A stretch of 64,000 nt of DNA from Nocardiopsis sp. CC223A (GCF_030766825.1 NZ_JASFDV010000017.1:1-64000); one strand, 5' to 3'. Shown: positions 25,688-34,187, counted from the stretch's first letter. Made by a program: numbers and translations. The notes: generated by a model from the letters alone, not told the origin.

Positions 25688-26112
25688 CCCCTACCGTTCG
25701 CCGTTCAGGTGCCGGGCCGGGAACCGGGCGGCGGCGTCCCCGGCGGACGCCGGGACGTTCCGGTGGCGGGGTGCGTGCCGCTCGACGGCGACGCGGTCGC
25801 CGTCGTGGCCGAGCGGGCGGGGCCGGGTGAGGTCGAGACGGCGTTCGTCGCGCACGACCGGACCCGTGTACCGGGTTCCGGGGCCGGTCGTCTTCGGCGA
25901 CGCGCCGGAACGGTTCCGTACGGGATTCCGCACGCCCCGGTACCGCCCCCGGCCCGAGGAGGCGGGCGGAGAGGTACCCGATGGAGCGGATGAACCGTGA
26001 GGGCAGGGGTCCGTGAGCCCCGCCCGGCGGGCACTCCGACGCACTCCGATATCGTTCTGCGATGTCGGAGCACGTCATCTCTGCGTGAGCCCTCCCGGGA
26101 AGGAACCGCACC
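25688..26112. other. Intergenic region with a possible decayed gene
   Basis: Between rrf2 and the chrA leader lie 425 bp. At 25709-25860 one + frame reads GRRRDVPVAG-like text with DGDAVAVVAERAGPGEVETAF. From about 25865 a second frame continues GPVYRVPGPVVFGDAPERFRTGF up to TGA near 26000. The two together look like one frameshifted small protein. I recognise no family. The rest holds the chrA control region. Confidence 0.3.
26044..26070. promoter_or_regulatory. Inverted repeat upstream of chrA
   Basis: Arms CTCCGATATCG and CGATGTCGGAG (10 of 11 matching) with a 5-bp spacer. It lies 43 bp before the leader-peptide start and near a TCATCT -10-like box (26075-26080), a likely repressor site for the chromate transporter operon. 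Confidence 0.45.
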
Positions 26113-26163
26113 GTGCACCCACCCCTGACCCCACCGGCGCCCTCCACCGCGGCGCCCAGGTGA
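26113..26163 (+). CDS. Proline-rich leader peptide of chrA (uORF)
   Basis: A 16-residue open frame, M(GTG)HPPLTPPAPSTAAPR, follows a strong GGGAAGGA site at 7-8 nt. Its TGA overlaps the GTG start of chrA (GTGA, 26160-26163), while chrA has no convincing ribosome site of its own. Six of 16 residues are prolines, including two PP pairs, which could slow ribosomes. Translational coupling is the simplest reading; attenuation is possible. Such a short frame could still be chance. Confidence 0.45.
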   Translation: MHPPLTPPAPSTAAPR

Positions 26164-27386
26164 GCGAGGCGAACCCGACGACACCCACCGCGGCCCCGGC
26201 GGGGCGCGGGACGGTCGGTGAGGTCTTCCGGGCGTTCCTGCCGCTGGGCCTGACCTCGTTCGGAGGTCCGGTGGCGCACCTGGGCTACTTCCGCGAGGCG
26301 TTCGTGGTGCGCCGCGGCTGGCTCACCGAGGCCGCCTACGCCGACCTGGTGGCGCTGTGCCAGTTCCTGCCCGGCCCCGCCTCCAGCCAGGTCGGCATGG
26401 CCCTGGGGCTGCGCCGAGCCGGATACGCGGGGATGGCCGCCGCCTGGGCGGCCTTCACCCTGCCCTCGGCCGTGCTCATGGCGGGCTTCGCCCTGGGCGT
26501 GCAGGCCATCGGCGCCGAACCCGGGGCCGGATGGCTGCTGGGCCTGAAGGCGGCGGCGGTGGCCGTGGTCGCCCACGCCGTCCTGGGCATGGCCGCGAGC
26601 CTGGCCGCGGGGCGCCGCCCGGCCACGATCGCGGTCGCCGCCCTGGTGCTGGTCCTGCTGGTGCCCTCGGCCCCGGGCCAGGTCGCGGCCATCGCCCTGG
26701 GCGCCCTGGCGGGCCTGTTCTGGCTCTCCGCGCAGGCGCCCGCCGACCACGACGCGGCCGGGGCCGGCGTACCGGTGCGGCGCCGCACCGCCGCGGCCTG
26801 CCTGGCGGTGTTCGCCGTCCTGCTGGCGGGGCTGCCCGTGCTGGCCGCGCTGACCGGCAACGCGGCACTGGGCACGGCCGACGGCTTCTACCGCGCCGGG
26901 TCGCTGGTCTTCGGCGGGGGGCACGTGGTCCTGCCGCTGCTGGAGGCCGAGGCGGTGGGCTCCGGAGCGGTGGACCACGCGTCGTTCCTGGCCGGGTACG
27001 GGGCGGCGCAGGCCGTTCCGGGGCCGCTGTTCACCTTCTCCGCCTACCTGGGGGCGCTCATGCCCGTGGCGGGCAGCCCGCTGCTGGGCGCGGCGCTGGC
27101 CCTGGTCGCGGTCTTCCTGCCCTCGGCGCTGCTGGTGGTGGGCGCCCTGCCGTTCTGGGAGCGGCTGCGCGCGGACGCACGCGCCCGGCGCGCCCTGGCG
27201 GGCGCGGGCGCTGCGGTGGTGGGGGTCCTGGGCGCGGCGCTGTACGACCCGGTCTTCCTCCAGGGCGTGGTCTCGCCCGCGACGATGGCGCTGGCCGCGG
27301 TCGCGTTCGTGGCCCTGGCGGTGTGGCGGGCCCCGGCCTGGGCGGTCGTCGCGGCCTCCGGTGCGATCGGGTTCCTGCTCCTTTGA
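26160..27386 (+). CDS. chrA: Chromate efflux transporter ChrA
   Basis: A 408-residue two-domain (long-chain) CHR transporter. The first half has the diagnostic LTSFGGPVAHLGYFREAFVVRRGWL (about 22-46) and QFLPGPASSQVG. The second repeat has FGGGHVVLPLLEAEAV and QAVPGPLFTFSAYLG. About ten to twelve hydrophobic segments lie between. It exports chromate in symport/antiport with protons or sulfate. The GTG at 26160 overlaps the end of a short leader frame; upstream GTG alternatives in frame (for example 26085) cannot be excluded. It converges on a response regulator gene. Confidence 0.88.
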   Translation: MSEANPTTPTAAPAGRGTVGEVFRAFLPLGLTSFGGPVAHLGYFREAFVVRRGWLTEAAYADLVALCQFLPGPASSQVGMALGLRRAGYAGMAAAWAAFTLPSAVLMAGFALGVQAIGAEPGAGWLLGLKAAAVAVVAHAVLGMAASLAAGRRPATIAVAALVLVLLVPSAPGQVAAIALGALAGLFWLSAQAPADHDAAGAGVPVRRRTAAACLAVFAVLLAGLPVLAALTGNAALGTADGFYRAGSLVFGGGHVVLPLLEAEAVGSGAVDHASFLAGYGAAQAVPGPLFTFSAYLGALMPVAGSPLLGAALALVAVFLPSALLVVGALPFWERLRADARARRALAGAGAAVVGVLGAALYDPVFLQGVVSPATMALAAVAFVALAVWRAPAWAVVAASGAIGFLLL

Positions 27387-27389
27387 CCC

Positions 27390-27416
27390 GCGCGGTACCC
27401 GCGGACGGTACCGCGC
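27390..27416. terminator. Hairpin between convergent genes
   Basis: Arms GCGCGGTACC and GGTACCGCGC (10 bp) around a 7-nt loop, directly after the chrA stop and before the response regulator stop at 27447. Confidence 0.6.
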
Positions 27417-27446
27417 TCAGCCGGTCCCCCGGTCTCCCGGCACCTG

Positions 27447-28163
27447 TCAGGGGGAGACGTATCCGGCGCGCACGGCGTAGATCGCCGCCTCGGTCCGGGA
27501 ATGGACCTGGAGTTTCTCCAGGATGTTGCGGACGTGGTTCTTCACGGTGTTCTCGGTGATGAACAACCGTTCCCCGATCGTCCGGTTGTTCAGCGACCGG
27601 GCCACCAGCTTCAACACCTCCGCCTCCCGGGGGGTGAGCTGGGGGAGGGTCACCGTGACCTCCGGTGCGGTCTCCTGCTTGGCCAGCTCCGCGAACTCCC
27701 CGATGAGCTTGGTCGCCATGGACGGGTTGATGGAGGGCCGCCCCGCGGCGATCGTCCGGATGGTCTCCGAGATGTCCGTGACGGCGATCTCCTTGAGCAG
27801 GTAGCCGCTGGCGCCGACCTTGAGCGCGTCGAAGAGGTCGGACTCCTCGTCGCTCATGGTCAGCATGATGAACTTGGTGTGCGGCACCGCCTCGCGGATG
27901 CGCGGGCAGGCCTCGATGCCGCGGGCGTGCGGCATCCACACGTCCATGAGGACCACGTCCGGGCGGGAGTCGGCGGCGAGCCGGACGGCCTCCTCGCCGT
28001 CCCCCGCCTCACCGACCACGTTGATGTCGGCCTCCTCGTCCAGGACGGACACCAGACCGCGCCGGAACAGGGCGTGGTCGTCCACGACCATGACCCGGAT
28101 GGGTCCGGACGGGTCGGGGGTGCCTGTGATCGGCTGGTCGGGGGTGGGGGGGTGGGGGCTCAC
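27447..28163 (-). CDS. NarL/LuxR-type response regulator (orphan)
   Basis: A 238-residue response regulator. The receiver domain (about 22-140) has acidic residues D28/D29, the phospho-acceptor D74 in VLMDVWMP, and K near 123 (GYLLKE). A LuxR helix-turn-helix follows (about 170-235: LTPREAEVLKLVARSLNNRTIGERLFITENTVKNHVRNILEKL). No histidine kinase is adjacent, so it is an orphan or is served by a distant kinase. The GTG at 28163 has AAAAGGAGT. A small, well-initiated uORF lies upstream (28193-28252). Confidence 0.92.
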   Translation of the reverse strand: MSPHPPTPDQPITGTPDPSGPIRVMVVDDHALFRRGLVSVLDEEADINVVGEAGDGEEAVRLAADSRPDVVLMDVWMPHARGIEACPRIREAVPHTKFIMLTMSDEESDLFDALKVGASGYLLKEIAVTDISETIRTIAAGRPSINPSMATKLIGEFAELAKQETAPEVTVTLPQLTPREAEVLKLVARSLNNRTIGERLFITENTVKNHVRNILEKLQVHSRTEAAIYAVRAGYVSP

Positions 28164-28192
28164 GGGGACTCCTTTTGTGCGGCCCGGAACAG

Positions 28193-28252
28193 CTATTTCT
28201 TCCTGTCGCCTTCCCGGCCCTCGCGAGAGAGGACCCGGCGCGGAAATCGCAT
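28193..28252 (-). CDS. Possible short basic uORF
   Basis: A 19-residue frame, MRFPRRVLSREGREGDRKK, starts at ATG 28252 with an ideal AGGAG 5 nt upstream and ends at TAG 28193, about 30 nt before the response regulator start. Seven of 19 residues are Arg/Lys clusters. It could be a regulatory leader peptide; no homologue is known to me and chance is possible. Confidence 0.3.
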   Translation of the reverse strand: MRFPRRVLSREGREGDRKK

Positions 28253-28365
28253 TGATTCTCCTCATGGGGTGAGCGCGTCCATGTTCTCACAGGAGCCCCG
28301 GCCGAATACGGGATTCGTTTTTTCGCCCCCGAATTCGGTCAGGGGTTCGGGGGCGGCCGCCCGTC

Positions 28366-29163
28366 TCAGACGCGGCAGAGGACGGTGCCGCGGGGAATGA
28401 CGAAGACCGCGTCGGGGTCCTCGCTCCACGCCGCCCATCCGGCGGAGATGCCCTCCAGGTCGGCGGGGGTGGCGAATCCCTCCGCGACCGCCTGGCGGGC
28501 CAGGTCCGATTCCAGGATGCGGCGCGACCACATGCCGCCCCACCAGGAGCGCCGCTCGGGGGAGGAGTGGTCCCACAGTTCGGCGGCGTACTCGACATCC
28601 TCGAACCCGGCTGCGCGGGCCCAGGCGCGCAGGCGCCGGCCCGCGTCGGGCTCGCCGCCGTTGCCGCGGGCCACGCGCTGGTACAGGTCCATCCACGCGT
28701 CCAGTTCCGGCGGCCGCGGGTACCAGTACATCCCCGAGTAGTCGCTGTCGCAGGCCGCCACCACCCCGCCCGGGGCGGTCACCCGGCGCATCTCGGCCAG
28801 GGCCCGCACCGGATCGGCCACATGCTGGAGCACCTGGTGGGCGTGCACCACGTCGAAGGAGGCGTCGGGCAGGTCCAGGTCGTGCACGTCGCCGACCCGG
28901 AACTCGATGTTCCCGGCGCCCTCCTTCTCGGCGGTCGCACGGGCCAGCTCCACGGCCTCGGCGGAGGAGTCCAGGGCCACCACCCTTCCCGGTGCCACGC
29001 GCGCGGCCAGGTCGATGGTGATGGTGCCCGGCCCGCACCCGATGTCCAGCAGGGAGCGCCCCGGGGTCATCTCGGCGAGCGCGTACCCGGCCGAGTTGGC
29101 GGCGTTGCGCCAGCGGTAGGAGTCGGTGACCGAGGGGTGCTGGCCGTGGGTGTAGCGCGTCAT
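28366..29163 (-). CDS. Class I SAM-dependent methyltransferase
   Basis: A 265-residue methyltransferase of the Methyltransf_11/UbiE-like type. Motif I is LLDIGCGPGTITIDLA (about 38-53), the acidic ribose-binding residue is in VVALDSS, and motif II/III is SFDVVHAHQVLQHVADPVRALAEMRRVTAPGG. The N-terminus (TRYTHGQHPSVTDSYRWRNAANSAGYA) is characteristic of the actinobacterial group methylating small molecules. The acceptor is unknown. It stands alone in a leftward orientation with an AT-rich upstream region (29220-29262). Confidence 0.9.
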   Translation of the reverse strand: MTRYTHGQHPSVTDSYRWRNAANSAGYALAEMTPGRSLLDIGCGPGTITIDLAARVAPGRVVALDSSAEAVELARATAEKEGAGNIEFRVGDVHDLDLPDASFDVVHAHQVLQHVADPVRALAEMRRVTAPGGVVAACDSDYSGMYWYPRPPELDAWMDLYQRVARGNGGEPDAGRRLRAWARAAGFEDVEYAAELWDHSSPERRSWWGGMWSRRILESDLARQAVAEGFATPADLEGISAGWAAWSEDPDAVFVIPRGTVLCRV

Positions 29164-29259
29164 CGTCGCCCTTTCCGTCGGGGACCGCCCTGTTCGCGGT
29201 GCCCCGACCCTACACCCGTCGTCTCTAAAAGTGAGATGAAAATATCAATATGCGAGACA

Positions 29260-29682
29260 TCAATTCTGGGCGACCCGCTCCACCAGGTCCAACAGGGTCG
29301 CGGTCCCCGCCGCGTCCCCCAGGAACACCAGCCGCAGACTGCGCGCCCCCGGATCGTGCACCGCCTGGACGTGCACCGGCGGCCGCCCCTGCCCCGGGGC
29401 GGCCGCAGCCGCCGTGACCAGCGTCGTCACCCGGTCGACCCGCTCCCGGTCCACCCCCTCCAGGCGCACCACCGCCGACACCTCCACCGAGACCGGCCCC
29501 GACGGCCCGTCCGCCGCCACCGGTCCGCCGCCGAACGCCTCCAGGTCCTCGCGGCGGATCCGGTACTGCTTGCCGATGCGCGTCGCCGCCAGCCGCCCGT
29601 CGCGGATGTAGCCGCGCACGGTCTTCACATGCAGCCCCAACAGCTCCGCCACCTGGTCCACCGAGTAGTACCGCTGCTCCAC
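29260..29682 (-). CDS. Excisionase-type helix-turn-helix protein
   Basis: A 140-residue protein. The N-terminal MerR-like/excisionase helix-turn-helix reads YYSVDQVAELLGLHVKTVRGYIRDGRLAATRIGKQYRIRREDLEAF (about 5-50), the classic excisionase-family domain. The C-terminal ~85 residues contain a ferredoxin-like alternating pattern (VSVEVSAVVRLEGVDRE, then VHVQAVHDPGARSLRLVFLG) that may bind a ligand. No phage genes are nearby, so this is a regulator, not a true Xis. The GTG at 29682 is chosen for AAGGGA 6 nt upstream; ATG 29718 is the alternative. Confidence 0.85.
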   Translation of the reverse strand: MEQRYYSVDQVAELLGLHVKTVRGYIRDGRLAATRIGKQYRIRREDLEAFGGGPVAADGPSGPVSVEVSAVVRLEGVDRERVDRVTTLVTAAAAAPGQGRPPVHVQAVHDPGARSLRLVFLGDAAGTATLLDLVERVAQN

Positions 29683-29856
29683 GGAACATCCCTTCACCAC
29701 CGGATATCCCTCGATCATAGGGCGCCACAGGGGAGGATGAGGGAACTTGGGGCAGCCCGGGAACGGCCGGGAAAAACCCGCGCGGACCGCGATGATTTCC
29801 GGCCCGCCCCCGGGTCCGTACCTGTGACAGAGCAGCGCACCCGAAGGGACACGATC

Positions 29857-30342
29857 ATGACCGAGCTCAACAAGATCACCCCCTGCCTGTGGTTCGACAC
29901 CCAGGCCGAGGAGGCCGCGAACTTCTACGTGAGCGTCTTCGACGACGCCCGCATCCTCAGGACCACCCGCTACGGCTCCGGCATGCCCGGACGCGAGGGC
30001 TCGGTCATGACCGTCGACTTCGAGGTCCAGGGCCAGCAGATCACCGCCCTCAACGGCGGCCCGGAGTTCACCTTCAGCGAGGCATTCTCGCTCCAGGTCA
30101 TCTGCGACGACCAGGCCGAGTCCGACCGCTACTGGTACGCCCTCATCGAGGGCGGCGGGCAGGAGGGCCCGTGCGGGTGGCTCAAGGACCGCTACGGGTT
30201 CTCCTGGCAGGTCTTCCCGCGCGAACTCGACGACCTGGTCACCGACCCCGACCCGGGCCGCGCCGAGCGGGCCACCAAGGCCATGCTCTCCATGGGCCGT
30301 ATCGACGTCGACGAGGTGCGCCGCGCCGCCGACGCCGGCTGA
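29857..30342 (+). CDS. VOC family protein (PhnB/3-demethylubiquinone-type)
   Basis: A 161-residue vicinal-oxygen-chelate protein of the PhnB-like group. It has ITPCLWFDTQAEEAANFYVSVFDDARI at the start, GSVMTVDFEVQGQQITALNGGPEFTFSEAFS in the middle and GPCGWLKDRYGFSWQVFP near the end. Such proteins are glyoxalase-fold enzymes or binding proteins of unknown substrate; the name 3-demethylubiquinone methyltransferase is an old misannotation. The ATG at 29857 has AAGGGA. Confidence 0.9.
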   Translation: MTELNKITPCLWFDTQAEEAANFYVSVFDDARILRTTRYGSGMPGREGSVMTVDFEVQGQQITALNGGPEFTFSEAFSLQVICDDQAESDRYWYALIEGGGQEGPCGWLKDRYGFSWQVFPRELDDLVTDPDPGRAERATKAMLSMGRIDVDEVRRAADAG

Positions 30343-30357
30343 CCGGTACCCGGGGCC

Positions 30358-30400
30358 GGGTCCGCTCGGCCGGGGCACGCCTCCCCGGCCGAGCGGACCC
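30358..30400. terminator. Strong 18-bp hairpin between convergent genes
   Basis: Perfect arms GGGTCCGCTCGGCCGGGG (30358-30375) and CCCCGGCCGAGCGGACCC (30383-30400), 7-nt loop, between VOC (stop 30342) and methyltransferase (stop 30404). It is likely bidirectional, with no U-tract. Confidence 0.7.
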
Positions 30401-30403
30401 GCC

Positions 30404-31159
30404 TCAGACCCGGACGAGCGTCAGGTACGCCATCCCCATCACCTCGCGCCAGCCGTCGACCCGGGCCACCCGGTGCCGCTCGGACAGGGCGCGGATCTCC
30501 TCGGCGTCGGGGGAGCCGGAGTTCTCCACCAGCCACTCCTCCCACGCCTTGGCGTGCCGGTTCTCGAAGTCGTCCCACTCCGACAGGGACGCCTGCGACA
30601 GCGCCCGCAGCCGGAACCCGTAGGACAGCGCAAGGTCCACCAGGCCGCGCACCGTCCGGTACTGCGCGCGCGGGGTGTCGTACATGGCCGCCAGCTCGGC
30701 GTCGGTGGGCTCGCGCGTCCAGAAGCACTCGCCGAACAGCAGCCGCCCGCCCGGCCGCAGCAGCCCCGACAAGGCCTCCAGGGCGTTGGCCGTGTGGGTC
30801 ACCGGGTCGCCGCCCCAGGCGTGGGTGGAGCCGATGTTGAACACCACGTCGGCGTTCGCCCCCGCCCATTGCCCCGCGTCGCCCACCACGAGTTCCACCC
30901 GGTCCGCCAGCCCGCGCTCGGCGGCGTTGGCACGGCCGTGGGCGATGGCGCCCTCACCGATGTCGATGCCGAACCCGGTCGCGGTCGGCGCGCTCGCAAG
31001 GGTGCGCAGCAGCAGCTCCGCCCACCCGCACCCCACGTCCACGACGTGTCGCCCGTCGAGCGGCCCCAGGGTGCCGATCAGCCGGGCGGAGTGGTCGTCC
31101 GACAGCGGTCCGTTGAAGTCGCAGTCCCGGTACAGGGGAGCAGGCTCGGGAGTGGTCAT
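30404..31159 (-). CDS. SAM-dependent methyltransferase
   Basis: A 251-residue class I methyltransferase. Motif I is VVDVGCGWAELLLRTL (about 39-54), the acidic residue is in GFGIDIGEGAI, and motif II is ADVVFNIGSTHAWGG, followed by L-R-P-G-G-R-L-L-F-G-E. It resembles methyltransferases acting on small molecules. The C-terminal part with YGFRLRALSQASLSEWDDFENRH is typical of the family. It lies 31 bp downstream of the FhuF-like gene in the same orientation, so the two may form an operon. Confidence 0.88.
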   Translation of the reverse strand: MTTPEPAPLYRDCDFNGPLSDDHSARLIGTLGPLDGRHVVDVGCGWAELLLRTLASAPTATGFGIDIGEGAIAHGRANAAERGLADRVELVVGDAGQWAGANADVVFNIGSTHAWGGDPVTHTANALEALSGLLRPGGRLLFGECFWTREPTDAELAAMYDTPRAQYRTVRGLVDLALSYGFRLRALSQASLSEWDDFENRHAKAWEEWLVENSGSPDAEEIRALSERHRVARVDGWREVMGMAYLTLVRV

Positions 31160-31190
31160 CCGGGCAGGCTGTCACGGCCCCCGGCCCGTG

Positions 31191-31949
31191 TCACCCGGAT
31201 TTCCCCGGGGCGGTGAGCGCGCAGTCGCCGCAGTACCCCGAGCCGGGCACCCGGTAGTACAGGCAGCAGGTGGTGCGCCGGAACACCGCCGCCCCGCCGG
31301 CGTCACGGCCGGTGTAGGAGCCGGTCCCGGCCAGCGGCGGGGCCGCGGTCAGCAGGCGCACCACCTCCTCGGCCCCCTCCCGCACCGCGGGCCGGTCCGC
31401 GCCCAGCGAACGCGCCGCGCCCGCCAGCGCCGAGGCGGTGTTGCCGCGCAACAGCCCCGGGGCCACCCGGCCCGTACCGCGGGGCACCCCGCCCAGGGCG
31501 GCCGCCACCGGTTCCAGCACCCCGGCCAGGACGGTGGCGGCGATGTGCCCGGCCACCGCCGCGGGCTCGGGCGCGATCGGGTCCGCCCACCGCTGGGAGG
31601 TGCGCAGCACCACTGGCCCGGCCGCGCCCGGGTCCCGGTGGAAGGCGTCCACCCGCAGCGCCGCCCCGTGGCACAGCGCCGCGGCCAGCACCGGCGACAG
31701 CAGCCGGGTGGCCAACCCCTGCTGGAACAGCGAGGCGCCCACCCGCCACTCCACCTCCCGCGCCCGGACCCCGGCGAACCCCGCCAGGCGCTCGCGCACC
31801 CGCTCCACCTCCACCGCCACCGCTCCCGGGTCGGGGACGCCCAGCGCCCGCCACCGGGGCCCGGGCGGCTCCGCCTCCAGGGCGAACATCATGTTGATCC
31901 GGCCGATGTCGACCAGGACCGGCACCACCTCGACCCGCCCGTCGCCCAC
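31191..31949 (-). CDS. FhuF-like (2Fe-2S) protein
   Basis: A 252-residue protein ending in the FhuF C-terminal iron-sulfur motif: TTCCLYYRVPGSGYCGDCAL, with cysteines in the CC-x10-C-x2-C pattern. E. coli FhuF and actinobacterial relatives reduce ferric siderophores to release iron. Two start codons are possible. The GTG at 31949 has GGGAGG 9 nt upstream and is chosen; a GTG at 31958 abuts that site. No siderophore transporter is adjacent. The middle of the protein is Ala/Gly-rich with the FhuF-like G-A-S-L-F-x-x-x-x-A-x-R element near 72. Confidence 0.85.
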   Translation of the reverse strand: MGDGRVEVVPVLVDIGRINMMFALEAEPPGPRWRALGVPDPGAVAVEVERVRERLAGFAGVRAREVEWRVGASLFQQGLATRLLSPVLAAALCHGAALRVDAFHRDPGAAGPVVLRTSQRWADPIAPEPAAVAGHIAATVLAGVLEPVAAALGGVPRGTGRVAPGLLRGNTASALAGAARSLGADRPAVREGAEEVVRLLTAAPPLAGTGSYTGRDAGGAAVFRRTTCCLYYRVPGSGYCGDCALTAPGKSG

Positions 31950-32061
31950 CCTCGCCACCCTCCCTCACATCCCCGCGCGGCCCGGGTAGTGCCACCACCA
32001 CCCCGCGTCCACGTGCTGATGGGATCGTGTCCCGGACCGCCCCGAACCTAGATTGGGGTAC

Positions 32062-33450
32062 GTGACCGGTCACAGCCCACCCATCGCGCACCCCGGCGGC
32101 CCGCCCGGGGACCCCGCCGGGTTCGCGCGCGCCATCACAGCAGCCTACGGGGCGCCCTGGCGCACACGCGCGGCCGAGATCGCACACCTGATGACCTCGC
32201 TCGCACTGTCGCTGTTCTACCTGGTGCCCGCGGTCATGATGGTCGTCTCCGCCTCCTGGGTGGGGTTCGCGATCGCCCCCGGCGCCGGCGACCTCTGGCA
32301 GGGGGGACCGCTGGACGCCCTCACCGAGGCACTGGCCATGGTGGTCCTGCTGCCCGCCGCAGCGACCCTGCTCGCCCGGCTGGCCTGCCGGGTACAGCGG
32401 CACCGGCTGAGCACGGTCTTCGGGATCGTGGAGACCGCCCCGCCCGACCCGCTGGCCCCCTACGGCCGCTGGTCGCGGCTGTGGCGGTTCGTGTTCGGGC
32501 GCGAATCCTGGTCCATGGTCGTGTACACCACCGCCGCCGGCCTGCACGGGCTGCTGTTCGGCGGGGTCGTGGTGGCCCTGGTGGTGGGCGGCCTCGCCGT
32601 CGCCGTCGGCGTCCTGGTCGGCGTGGTGTTCATCCTCGTCCAGGGCCAGCCCTCGGACCTGGGCGGCCCGCTGGTCCAGGTGGTGCTGGCCCCGCTGGCC
32701 GTGCTCGTGGGGGTGCGCCTGGCCCCGTACGCGGTGTCCACCGAGGTGGCGCTGCACCGGGCCCTGCTGTTCGACGCCCCCGAGGTGCGCATGCGCCGCC
32801 GCCTCTCCCACGTCCAGGACAGCCGCCTGCGCATGGTCGACGCCGCCGAGGCCGAGCGGCGCCGCATCGAACGCGACCTGCACGACGGCGCCCAGCAGCG
32901 GCTGCTCGCCCTGACCCTGACGCTCACCCGGGCCCGCGCCCGCGTGGGCACCGACCCCGACGCCGCCCTGGAGCTGATCACCGAGGCCCAGCGCGAGTCC
33001 CGCGAGGTCATGGAGGACCTGCGCGAGGTCGCCCGCGGCCTGCACCCCCGGGTGCTCACCGACCACGGCCTGTCCGCCGCCCTGCCCGTGGCCGCCGGGC
33101 GCTCACCCGTCCCGGTCAAGGTCGAGGTGGACCTGCCCGAGCGCCCCTCGGCGCGCGCCGAGGGCGTCGCCTACTACGTGGTGTGCGAGGCGCTCACCAA
33201 CGTCGCCAAACACTCCGGCGCCTCCCGCGTGACCGTGTCCGCCCACCGCGTGGAGCGGCCCGCCCGCCGGGGCGGGGACCTGCTGCGGGTCACCGTCACC
33301 GACGACGGCGCGGGCGGCGCCGAACCCGACTCCGGCAGCGGCCTGTACGGCCTGTGGGACCGGGTGGACGCCGTCGACGGCGTCCTGACCGTGCACAGCC
33401 CGGCCGGTGAGGGCACCGTCCTGACCGCCGACATCCCTTGGGAGGCATGA
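32062..33450 (+). CDS. Sensor histidine kinase (NarL-system type)
   Basis: A 462-residue membrane kinase. The N-terminal half has four hydrophobic segments (around 48-70, 90-115, 150-185, 200-230). The HisKA_3 dimerisation motif is RRIERDLHDGAQQRLLALTLTL (about 265-286) with the phospho-accepting His. The ATPase domain has CEALTNVAKHSGAS (N box) and DDGAGGAEPDSGSGLYGLWDRV (G boxes). The GTG at 32062 follows a TAGATT -10 box (32049-32054) by 8 nt, so the operon is probably leaderless. Its stop overlaps the start of the response regulator (ATGA). The DUF4097 gene follows. Confidence 0.92.
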   Translation: MTGHSPPIAHPGGPPGDPAGFARAITAAYGAPWRTRAAEIAHLMTSLALSLFYLVPAVMMVVSASWVGFAIAPGAGDLWQGGPLDALTEALAMVVLLPAAATLLARLACRVQRHRLSTVFGIVETAPPDPLAPYGRWSRLWRFVFGRESWSMVVYTTAAGLHGLLFGGVVVALVVGGLAVAVGVLVGVVFILVQGQPSDLGGPLVQVVLAPLAVLVGVRLAPYAVSTEVALHRALLFDAPEVRMRRRLSHVQDSRLRMVDAAEAERRRIERDLHDGAQQRLLALTLTLTRARARVGTDPDAALELITEAQRESREVMEDLREVARGLHPRVLTDHGLSAALPVAAGRSPVPVKVEVDLPERPSARAEGVAYYVVCEALTNVAKHSGASRVTVSAHRVERPARRGGDLLRVTVTDDGAGGAEPDSGSGLYGLWDRVDAVDGVLTVHSPAGEGTVLTADIPWEA

Positions 33451-34187
33451 GAACCGTGTTCCACGGCCACGACGCGCGAACGGCCCCGGGCGGGGCCGCG
33501 CGGGAGACCGGCGCCCCGGACGAGGGGCCGCGGGTCATCATCGCGGAGGACTCGGTGCTGTTGCGCAGCGGCATGGTCCGGCTGCTGGAGGACGCCGGGG
33601 TGGAGGTGCTGGCCCAGGTCGGCGACGCCGACACGCTGCTGGCCGCGATCGGTGCCCACCCGGACGTGGACCTGTGCCTGGTGGACATCCGCATGCCGCC
33701 CACGTTCTCCGAGGAGGGCATCAAGGCGGGCATCCGCATCCGCGAGGAGCACCCCGACGTGGCGGTGCTGCTGCTGTCCCAGCACGTGGTGAGCCGCTAC
33801 GCCGCCGAACTGTTCGGCGGGCGCGACATGTCCAAGGTGGGCTACCTGCTCAAGGACCGGGTCGCCGACATCGACGAGTTCCTGACCGTGCTGCGCCGGG
33901 TGGCCGGCGGCGGCGCGGCGATCGACCCCGAGGTGGTGTCCCAACTGCTCAGCGGACACCGGGGCAGCGCCCTGGACCGGCTCACGCCCCGGGAGACCGA
34001 GGTGCTGGAGGTGATGGCGCAGGGGCTCAACAACGCGGGCATCGCGGCCCGGCTGACCGTCACCGAACGCGCGGTGGAGAAACACATCCGGTCGATCTTC
34101 ACCAAGCTCGACCTGGGCCAGGACGACCACGACCACCGCAGGGTACAGGCGGTCCTGCACTACCTGCGCGACCACGACCGGAACTGA
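33447..34187 (+). CDS. LuxR/NarL-type response regulator
   Basis: A 246-residue regulator. The receiver (about 28-150) has acidic E34/D35, phospho-acceptor D80 in LVDIRMPP, and K in YLLKD near 135. LuxR helix-turn-helix residues 175-240 include LTPRETEVLEVMAQGLNNAGIAARLTVTERAVEKHIRSIFTKL. The N-terminal 25 residues are an unstructured extension. It overlaps the kinase stop by 4 bp, so the pair is translationally coupled. Likely target: its own operon with the DUF4097 protein. Confidence 0.92.
   Translation: MRTVFHGHDARTAPGGAARETGAPDEGPRVIIAEDSVLLRSGMVRLLEDAGVEVLAQVGDADTLLAAIGAHPDVDLCLVDIRMPPTFSEEGIKAGIRIREEHPDVAVLLLSQHVVSRYAAELFGGRDMSKVGYLLKDRVADIDEFLTVLRRVAGGGAAIDPEVVSQLLSGHRGSALDRLTPRETEVLEVMAQGLNNAGIAARLTVTERAVEKHIRSIFTKLDLGQDDHDHRRVQAVLHYLRDHDRN

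Noticed and set aside
29260-29682. Prophage or integrative element marked by an excisionase-like protein
   Set aside because: No integrase, tRNA or attachment repeats in the region; the protein has an extra C-terminal domain not seen in Xis.
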